A stretch of 13,838 nucleotides of DNA from positions 1-13,838 of the forward strand of contig DLBD01000094.1 in the NCBI GenBank assembly GCA_002494125.1. Direction: 5' to 3'. Below are positions 7,423-12,596 of this stretch, piece by piece. Each line of letters begins with the position of its first letter. The first letter of the stretch is position 1. Made by a program: the position numbers and the translations under genes. This DNA is from Ruminococcaceae bacterium UBA7030 (GTDB lineage: Bacteria; Bacillota; Clostridia; Oscillospirales; Acutalibacteraceae). Below the pieces are notes generated by a model, which ran no database searches, was not told the origin of the DNA, and was given only the letters and a program-made list of their open reading frames with translations.

Positions 7423-8433
7423 TTAGAATTCGTCATCCCAGGCATCGTCTGCCTCAAAGTCTGCGTGCATCATTTCGCCGATTGCTTCTGCGATACCGTT
7501 TGAGTCAATCTTTGCCATCGAAAGAAGATCCTCCTGAAGACCGATGGTTGAAAAGGCATTCTGATGTCCGAGCATCTTAAATGCACAAGCCTTACCGCTT
7601 TTTGCGACAACCTCGGCGACTGCAGAACCAAGACCGCCCATAACCTCGTGATCCTCGGCGGTAATAATTCTTCTTGTATCCATAACGGCTGAAAGAACTG
7701 CCTCCTCGTCAAGAGGCTTTATTGTGTGCATATTGAGAACTCTTACCTTAAGTCCGGCATCCGCCTCCATCATACGGGCAGCCTGCATAGCCTCAAAAAC
7801 ACATGAACCGCAAGCAATAACTGTGATATCTGTGCCCTCATTCATAACAGTTGCTTTTTTATAATCGAACTTACAGTCGTCAACGTTTTTATAGATTACC
7901 TGGTCAAAACCGCGGTTAATTCTTATGTATACAGGGCCTTCAATTTCATAAGCAGCCTTGACTGCATGATATGTTTCTGCGCCGTCGCACGGACATATAA
8001 CAGTCATATTAGGAAGTGCTCTCATACAAGCCATATCAATAAGTGAATGGTGAGTAGAGCCTGCCTGACCGAAAGAAGTACCTGCATGGGTTGCAATAAT
8101 CTTTACAGGCACATTCTGATAGCAGATATCCGTGTGAATCTGGTCAAGAGAACGAGCTGCAGTAAAAATTGCAAAGGTTGAGGCAAAAGGAGTAAGTCCG
8201 TTTTTAGCCATGCCTGCTGCAACTCCGAAAAGGTTTTGTTCTGCAATTCCGACATTGAAAAATCTTTCGGGGAATTTTTCACCGAACATACCTATTTTTG
8301 TTGACTTTGCAAGGTCGGCAGTAAGGGCTACAACGTCCTTATGCTCCTCACCGAGTTCACAAAGAGCAATACCGTAACATTCAGCAGTAGAGAGCTTTGT
8401 GGTATCTGTCATAGTATAAGTCATTCCAGCCAT
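7423..8433 (-). CDS. Transketolase, C-terminal subunit (split type)
   Basis: This 336-residue protein forms the pyrimidine-binding and C-terminal domains of a two-subunit transketolase-like enzyme. The catalytic thiamine-diphosphate segment is FFNVGIAEQNLFGVAAGMA (58-76), with E65 as the residue that activates the cofactor. GSTHHSLIDMACMRALPNM (125-143) is the conserved substrate-channel block. AEDHEVMGGLGSAVAE is the C-domain signature. Length suits the split family seen in archaea and Clostridia (about 310-330), plus an acidic tail (EADDAWDDEF). The gene starts 2 nt after the N-subunit stop, and its ribosome binding site AAGGAGG lies inside the end of that gene, giving coupled equimolar synthesis. 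Such enzymes usually move a C2 ketol unit between sugar phosphates. Here the gene sits away from any visible pentose-phosphate gene and follows an aminotransferase, so a dedicated biosynthetic substrate is plausible. Confidence 0.93.
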   Translation of the reverse strand: MAGMTYTMTDTTKLSTAECYGIALCELGEEHKDVVALTADLAKSTKIGMFGEKFPERFFNVGIAEQNLFGVAAGMAKNGLTPFASTFAIFTAARSLDQIHTDICYQNVPVKIIATHAGTSFGQAGSTHHSLIDMACMRALPNMTVICPCDGAETYHAVKAAYEIEGPVYIRINRGFDQVIYKNVDDCKFDYKKATVMNEGTDITVIACGSCVFEAMQAARMMEADAGLKVRVLNMHTIKPLDEEAVLSAVMDTRRIITAEDHEVMGGLGSAVAEVVAKSGKACAFKMLGHQNAFSTIGLQEDLLSMAKIDSNGIAEAIGEMMHADFEADDAWDDEF

Positions 8434-8435
8434 AA

Positions 8436-9329
8436 TTATGCCTCCTTCTCTGCTCTATCGCAGCGCTCTTTATAATACTTATCAAGACTGTCGTAAGCCT
8501 TCTTTACCATTTCCTCATCAAGCGAGCCGTAATGCCAGAGATAGTTGTCCTTCATAAAGTCAACGCCCTCGCCCTTGTACGTATCCATTACGATAGCGGT
8601 CGGCTTGTCGCCTCCGTCCTGATGATTCTTAATTGCGGCTTCAATCGCATCATTAAGCTCCTTAAAGTTATGTCCGTCAATACGCATAACATTAAATCCG
8701 AAAGCTTCAAATTTCTTATCAAGAGGCTCAATTTTCATCTCATCGTCAACTCTGCCGTCAATCATACACTTGTTGTTATCAGCCATTACCACAACATTTG
8801 AAAGCTTAAACTGAGCAGCACTCATTAAAGCTTCCCAGTTAGAGCCTTCGTTAAGCTCGCCGTCGCCGGTGATAACATAGTTCATATAGTCGACACCCTT
8901 AACTCTTCCGGCAAGGGCAAAGCCGACAGCAAGAGAAATACCGTGACCGAGCGAACCTGTTGAACAGTCGATTCCTCTTACCTTGTTACAGTCAAGGTGC
9001 ATACCTATTTTTGCACCTGTAAGGTTGAATATCTTAAGCTCGTCAATCGGCATAAAACCGTAATCACAAATTACAGGTGCATAGCCGACTGCGGCATGTC
9101 CCTTTGAGAGAACAAATCTGTCCCTGTCCTCCATATCGGGATTATTAACATCAATCTTCATAAAGCGGTGGTAAAGAATTGTCATTGCGTCCATTGCACT
9201 CATTGCACCGCCGAGATGGCCCGAACCTCCCCAGACAGCCGTCTGGATTGTAAGCCTTCTTAATTCGTCCGCCTTCTTTTCAAGGCGAAGCCATTCTTCC
9301 TTGTCAAACGCTTTATAGTTTGCAGGCAT
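8436..9329 (-). CDS. Transketolase, N-terminal subunit (split type, thiamine-diphosphate binding)
   Basis: This is a 297-residue PP domain of a split transketolase. Motifs in order are SGHLGGAMSAMDAM (36-49, canonical SGHPGG with Pro replaced by Leu), DRDRFVLSKGHAAVGYA (68-84), DCSTGSLGHGISLAVGFALA (121-140), and the thiamine-diphosphate/Mg2+ motif GDGELNEGSNWEA (155-167) ending at N185/N186 (MADNN). YLWHYGS follows at 263-269. All cofactor residues are intact, so the enzyme should be active with the C-subunit. The binding site GGGAGGG lies 7 nt before the ATG, and the gap to the aminotransferase stop is 15 nt. Histidines in SGH, SKGH and LGHG that normally contact substrate are kept. The actual donor and acceptor cannot be told from sequence. 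Confidence 0.94.
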   Translation of the reverse strand: MPANYKAFDKEEWLRLEKKADELRRLTIQTAVWGGSGHLGGAMSAMDAMTILYHRFMKIDVNNPDMEDRDRFVLSKGHAAVGYAPVICDYGFMPIDELKIFNLTGAKIGMHLDCNKVRGIDCSTGSLGHGISLAVGFALAGRVKGVDYMNYVITGDGELNEGSNWEALMSAAQFKLSNVVVMADNNKCMIDGRVDDEMKIEPLDKKFEAFGFNVMRIDGHNFKELNDAIEAAIKNHQDGGDKPTAIVMDTYKGEGVDFMKDNYLWHYGSLDEEMVKKAYDSLDKYYKERCDRAEKEA

Positions 9330-9344
9330 ATAAGTTCCCTCCCG

Positions 9345-10616
9345 TTATTTAAGGTTAAGCTCCGGATGATTTGCCGCAACAACGCCGAATGCGTCCTCAG
9401 CAATGTCAACAGCAAGCTTTATATCTTCGTCTGTCACAGCAGCATTCATAAAGTGGTTATGGTGAGAAGCGAGGAAAAGTCCCCTGCTTACGCACTCTGC
9501 AACCCATTCCTGATGAAGCATAAGGCTGTCGTCGTTTGCTATTCTGAGATAGAAGAGCGCCGGCTCACCTGAAACAACAAGGTCAAAGCCATGCTCCTTA
9601 CCCGCAGCCTTTAAGCCGTCAGTAAGTTTTATTCCCATCTCTCTGAACATAGTCGGAGTATCAAGTCTTTTCATTTTCGGTATGCAGGCAAGACAAGCGG
9701 CAAACGGTTCCGCACTCATCCAGTAGGAGCCGGTATATACAACTGAAGAAGCAGTATTTTTCATATGCTCCTGTCCGCATACAGCAGACATATTGTATCC
9801 GTTTGCAAGGGCTTTACAGAAGCAGCTGAGGTCAGCCTTAATTCCGTAATAATGGTCAGAGCCCGCAATATCAAGCCTGAAGCCTGTTCGAACATCGTCA
9901 AAAATAAGAACCATTCCGTGATCATCGCAAAACTTACGCACAGTCTGCCACTGCTCTTTGGTAGCGCAGACATTGTCGTAGAAATTACCATGGTCGTATG
10001 GCTGGGCAATAAGACCTGCTACATCTCCGCCGCACTCATCATAAGCCTGCTGCATAGCGTCAAGGTCAAACCACGGAACAACTATATTGTTTTCAACCTC
10101 TTCCGGTAGGACACCCGGATAGTCAACTTTTTGCGCCCACTGAAAGTCACCGTGATAGTAACCCTTGAAGAACATCATCTTTTTCTTTCCTGTATGGGCA
10201 CGTGCACACATAACGCTGAAAGTTGTGGCGTCAGAGCCGTTTTTCATAAAGAAAGCCCAGTCAGCCATTGCAACAGTATCTTTAAGAAGCTCTGCACATT
10301 CAACCATCTTATATGAAGGAGAGGTAGTGCAGTTGCCGATTTTAAGCTGCTCCATAGCGGCTGCGTCTACATCATCGTCGCAGTAGCCGAGAACATTAGG
10401 ACCGTAAGCACACATAAAGTCAAGATACTTATTTCCGTCGACATCCCAGAAATATGTACCCTTTGCGTGGTCGCTCATAAGAGGCCATTTTGTAATAGGA
10501 AGGAAGAGTCCCTCACTCGGTCCAAGATGTCCGTATACACCCGACGGAATTGAGGCAAGTGCTCTGTTAAACCATTCCTGCGATTTTTCATGTTTATATT
10601 CAGGATATTTACTCAT
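9345..10616 (-). CDS. Class-III PLP-dependent aminotransferase (glutamate-1-semialdehyde aminomutase-like)
   Basis: This 423-residue fold-type I PLP enzyme belongs to the class-III (GSA-AM) family. The N-terminal part has G.YFWDVDGNKYLDFMCAYGPNVLGY (53-78). NGSDATTFSVMCARAHTGKKK (126-146) is the phosphate-binding and substrate block. LIFDDVRTGFR (237-247) carries the pyridine-nitrogen aspartate D240, where the usual DEV triplet is DDV. CFCKALANGYNMSAVCG (265-281) contains the Schiff-base lysine K268. YTGSYWMSAEPFAACLA (294-310) supplies the second-subunit phosphate contact. It is not an obvious hemL: the N-terminal SGVYGHLGPSEGLFLP departs from the usual IPGGVNSPVR and no other haem gene is nearby. 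Lying between an SCP2-like gene and transketolase genes, it may aminate the ketone or aldehyde that the transketolase makes or uses. The binding site AGGAGGGG is 13-nt-spaced from the upstream stop. Confidence 0.9.
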   Translation of the reverse strand: MSKYPEYKHEKSQEWFNRALASIPSGVYGHLGPSEGLFLPITKWPLMSDHAKGTYFWDVDGNKYLDFMCAYGPNVLGYCDDDVDAAAMEQLKIGNCTTSPSYKMVECAELLKDTVAMADWAFFMKNGSDATTFSVMCARAHTGKKKMMFFKGYYHGDFQWAQKVDYPGVLPEEVENNIVVPWFDLDAMQQAYDECGGDVAGLIAQPYDHGNFYDNVCATKEQWQTVRKFCDDHGMVLIFDDVRTGFRLDIAGSDHYYGIKADLSCFCKALANGYNMSAVCGQEHMKNTASSVVYTGSYWMSAEPFAACLACIPKMKRLDTPTMFREMGIKLTDGLKAAGKEHGFDLVVSGEPALFYLRIANDDSLMLHQEWVAECVSRGLFLASHHNHFMNAAVTDEDIKLAVDIAEDAFGVVAANHPELNLK

Positions 10617-10629
10617 TTAACTCCCCTCC

Positions 10630-11394
10630 TTAACCAAGATAAACGGCAACTCTGTCAAGAATACGGTTGACATTATCAATCATATTTATCATACCGCTCA
10701 TATAGATATTACCTGCACAAAGCTCTGCCATAGTTGAGGCTGTGCCGTTGAAAAGACCGTTTGCAAGATCAATAGTTTTGAATTCCATAATTGCACGGGG
10801 AGTATCAGGCTTTTCCTTGATAAGCTCGAGGTGATGATCCCTTGCACGAACCGTTACATATACAGCTCCGGTTATACCCATTTGAATATCGCCGTCACAT
10901 ATATATGACGCTGACTGCTTTGAAATAGAGTCATTGTTTGCAAGAGCGCAGATTGCACCGCCGATTGTATACATTGTAAGAATCGTCGACTTTTCAAAAA
11001 AGTCCCTGTTTTTAAGGTCCTCATCCTTTGGTTGAAGGTACTTTACAAGCAAATCGGTAAGCTTTGTAAACGGACCGAGAAGGAAGGATAGAACCTGAGG
11101 TATGTTCTTAACAGGCACACCCGGCTTTGCGTCATCAATAAGAGCGTTAAACTTTTCAGGTGATGAAAAATTCATTTTGCAGGTACATCCGTAACTGCCC
11201 TCTGACATTTTGCAACCGTCCTTCGTAAAATTGAAGGTACAGCACGGACCGCCGCTTACATCAAAGCAAAGAGATACCGGCTTTTTAAGGCTTTGACAAA
11301 TCTTTTTCGCTTCTTCGTCAAGCTCGCAAAGATTTTCCAAAGTACAAAGAACGCCGTACATATTTACATATGCCAAGGCTTTTGCTTCTTTCAA
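10630..11394 (-). CDS. SCP2-like (sterol-carrier-type) domain protein, first gene of operon, probable TTG start
   Basis: This soluble 254-residue protein is cysteine-rich at the N-terminus (nine Cys in the first 72 residues, including GGPCC and YGCTC). The first half follows the SCP2 pattern: SLCFDVSGG (41-49), strand FNFTKDG, strand CKMNF, then the helix FSSPEKFNALIDDAKPGVP (76-94). The second half ends with MEFKTIDLANGLFNGTAS (203-220) and AELCAGNIYMSGMINMIDN, like the SCP2 C-terminal strand and helix. The FSS.EK.NA block recurs in the protein at 6595-7392. An in-frame GTG at 11421 lacks a binding site. AAGGGGG (11400-11406) lies 7 nt before a TTG at 11394, so TTG is the better start. The assignment to SCP2 is by pattern only. 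A role as a carrier or binder of a hydrophobic intermediate of the operon is inferred. Confidence 0.6.
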   Translation of the reverse strand: MKEAKALAYVNMYGVLCTLENLCELDEEAKKICQSLKKPVSLCFDVSGGPCCTFNFTKDGCKMSEGSYGCTCKMNFSSPEKFNALIDDAKPGVPVKNIPQVLSFLLGPFTKLTDLLVKYLQPKDEDLKNRDFFEKSTILTMYTIGGAICALANNDSISKQSASYICDGDIQMGITGAVYVTVRARDHHLELIKEKPDTPRAIMEFKTIDLANGLFNGTASTMAELCAGNIYMSGMINMIDNVNRILDRVAVYLG

Positions 11395-11409
11395 ATTAAT
11401 TCCCCCTTG

Positions 11410-11429
11410 TTGAGAAAACACTTTCTCAA
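11410..11429 (-). promoter_or_regulatory. Perfect 20-bp interrupted palindrome in the 5' leader of the SCP2/transketolase operon
   Basis: TTGAGAAA and TTTCTCAA are perfect inverted arms of 8 bp around a 4-nt centre. The palindrome lies between the -10 element and the ribosome binding site (11400-11406) of the first gene. It could be a repressor operator or an RNA hairpin 3 nt from the Shine-Dalgarno. The unused GTG of the longer frame lies in its loop. Confidence 0.55.
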
Positions 11430-11448
11430 ATTATAATTTAGCATATTA

Positions 11449-11477
11449 ATTATAACATAAAATATTTTTTCGCACAA
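11449..11477 (-). promoter_or_regulatory. Extended -10 promoter of the SCP2/aminotransferase/transketolase operon
   Basis: Minus strand: TG-T-TATAAT (11457-11449), a perfect extended -10. A partial -35, TTGTGC (11477-11472), sits 17 nt upstream. Transcription would start near 11442, leaving a leader of about 48 nt that holds the 20-bp palindrome. A second TATAAT at 11435-11430 has no -35 partner. Confidence 0.75.
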
Positions 11478-11487
11478 TAAAATAAGG

Positions 11488-11530
11488 TTACAAAAATAAT
11501 TACAAAATGGTAAATTACAAAGAGTTACAA
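11488..11530. repeat. Four TTACAA direct repeats upstream of the divergent operons
   Basis: TTACAA occurs on the plus strand at 11488, 11500, 11515 and 11525, spaced 12, 15 and 10 nt apart. An inverted pair, ATGGTAAA (11507-11514) and TTTACCAT (11539-11546), encloses the last two. The cluster lies just upstream of the -35 of the minus-strand operon and about 50 bp from the plus-strand -35, a natural site for an activator or shared regulator. AT-richness makes some chance matches possible. Confidence 0.45.
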
Positions 11531-11580
11531 ATACAGTTTTTACCATTAATTTCTATTATTCGATAGCAGCCTTATTATAT

Positions 11581-11609
11581 TTGACAAAAAAAATAATATG
11601 TAGTATCAT
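11581..11609 (+). promoter_or_regulatory. Sigma-A promoter of the riboswitch-controlled operon
   Basis: TTGACA (11581-11586), 17-nt spacer, TATCAT (11604-11609). Transcription should begin near 11616, so the RNA starts almost exactly at the first base of the riboswitch P1 helix, as is common for such elements. Confidence 0.88.
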
Positions 11610-11617
11610 ATTTTCTA

Positions 11618-11777
11618 ATGAGGGAGTAGCAAGCGTTATTCTTACGTTGCAAGTCAACAATCCCGACTTTTAGTCTGGCTTGCCTTAAATTGCGAGACTC
11701 ATATGTTTATGGCGTTGCTATACATAGAGCCTTTATATAAATTATGCCCGGTATAGCAATGACCGGGTTTTATTTTT
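11618..11777 (+). promoter_or_regulatory. yybP-ykoY-type manganese riboswitch (aptamer 11618-11702 plus expression platform)
   Basis: Helix P1 is ATGAG (11618-11622) with CTCAT (11698-11702). Inside it are the two conserved metal-site strands of the yybP-ykoY family, GGAGTAGC (11623-11630) directly after the 5' strand and GCGAGA (11692-11697) directly before the 3' strand. The arrangement parallels the Lactococcus Mn2+ element as I remember it. A stem AGCGT/ACGTT (11632-11648) and an arm GCAAG/CTTGC (11649-11683) that includes GTCAAC form the two legs. In the platform, TTGCTATAC (11715-11723) is perfectly complementary to GTATAGCAA (11751-11759), which overlaps the 5' arm of the terminator. 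The two structures are therefore mutually exclusive. Members of this family are normally ON switches in Mn2+. The genes downstream are not a recognised Mn exporter. Confidence 0.88.
11747..11777 (+). terminator. Riboswitch-controlled intrinsic terminator
   Basis: CCCGGT (11747-11752) pairs with ACCGGG (11762-11767) around a 9-nt loop, followed by TTTTATTTTT. It stands 13 nt before the start codon of the membrane protein, so it is conditional. The antiterminator strand at 11715-11723 would disrupt its 5' arm and loop. Confidence 0.85.
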
Positions 11778-11789
11778 AAGGAGAGGAAA

Positions 11790-12596
11790 ATGGACAGATT
11801 TTACGATTACATCGAAAGCTCGCTGCCTAAAAGCAGTGATGATGACTATCTCTACAAATTCAAGAAGTCCACGCTTGAAAAAATGACGGCAAGAGCAAAC
11901 GAGCTCACCGCAAGAGGACTCAAGGACGAAAATGTGCTTTATGATTTAGTCATCGACGAAAACAAGGATATTATCAAGGACTACCAGCAGTATTACATTG
12001 AGAAAAACGAGGCTAAAAAAAGGCGACGTTTCGCACTTGTAAATGTTTTCGGCTCGCTTATTTATATGCTTATGCTCGTAGTGGTTTACCTTGGAATAAG
12101 CTTTTCCACAAGAGAATGGGGCATGACCTGGGTTATTATGGTTGACGGAGTTTTAATCTGGCTTTCATATATACTCGCTCTTCTCATCAACAAAACAGCA
12201 GAGCTTAAAAAGGTTTTTCATATTCTTGCAAGGCTTTTGCTTGCGGCAGATGTTATGGTTATTTCCGTTGCTCTTTTCATTTTTATGATAGGCGTTCTTC
12301 ATATGCCGTCAAGCTGGGTAATAATCATTGCGGGAATTATGTTTATGTTTGTTGCTGACGGAATTTACGCAAGCGTATCAAAACAGAAGCTTGCAATAAT
12401 AAACTGGCTTTTATATATACCCGCTATCGGCACAATGCTTTTTATAATAGTTTGTGCGCTCCATTTTGTCAGCTGGAGCACCGGATGGCTTCTTATACCG
12501 CTGTCGCTTCTTCTTGATGTTCTTATTATGGTTACAGCGATAGTTAAAAACAATAACGCTGAAAGGGAGGTAATTGACTCATGGCAGGAAAATTAA
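11790..12596 (+). CDS. Six-helix integral membrane protein of unknown function, under a Mn2+-type riboswitch
   Basis: I do not recognise this 268-residue protein. It has a charged, helical cytoplasmic N-terminus of about 80 residues, rich in Asp/Glu/Lys and ending KKRRR. Six hydrophobic segments follow at about 81-103, 113-134, 143-170, 175-194, 201-226 and 232-252, with a short hydrophilic tail. It has no signal peptide and no obvious metal-binding motif such as the DxxxD or GD motifs of MntP, TerC or UPF0016 proteins. Acidic residues within helices are few (D119, D154, D190, D243). The ATG follows AAGGAGAGG at ideal spacing. It is the first gene after the riboswitch and overlaps the HxxxDG acyltransferase by 16 nt, so the two are probably co-translated and may form a membrane-associated enzyme pair. 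Confidence 0.85.
   Translation: MDRFYDYIESSLPKSSDDDYLYKFKKSTLEKMTARANELTARGLKDENVLYDLVIDENKDIIKDYQQYYIEKNEAKKRRRFALVNVFGSLIYMLMLVVVYLGISFSTREWGMTWVIMVDGVLIWLSYILALLINKTAELKKVFHILARLLLAADVMVISVALFIFMIGVLHMPSSWVIIIAGIMFMFVADGIYASVSKQKLAIINWLLYIPAIGTMLFIIVCALHFVSWSTGWLLIPLSLLLDVLIMVTAIVKNNNAEREVIDSWQEN

Noticed and set aside
7423..9329. 1-deoxy-xylulose-5-phosphate synthase or pyruvate dehydrogenase E1 instead of transketolase
   Set aside because: The N-half has SGH, SKGHA and the transketolase-type GDGE...EGSNWEA spacing, and the gene break between PP and Pyr domains is that of split transketolases.
9765..10109. Plus-strand 114-codon open frame inside the aminotransferase gene
   Set aside because: It is antisense to conserved PLP-enzyme coding sequence with intact motifs and has no start signals.
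9345..10616. Calling the aminotransferase hemL (glutamate-1-semialdehyde aminomutase)
   Set aside because: The fold family fits, but the N-terminal substrate region differs, DEV is DDV, and the operon has no tetrapyrrole genes.
11395..11421. GTG start at 11421 for the first SCP2-like gene
   Set aside because: There is no ribosome binding site upstream, the codon lies in the loop of a perfect palindrome, and the real Shine-Dalgarno is downstream of it, serving the TTG at 11394.
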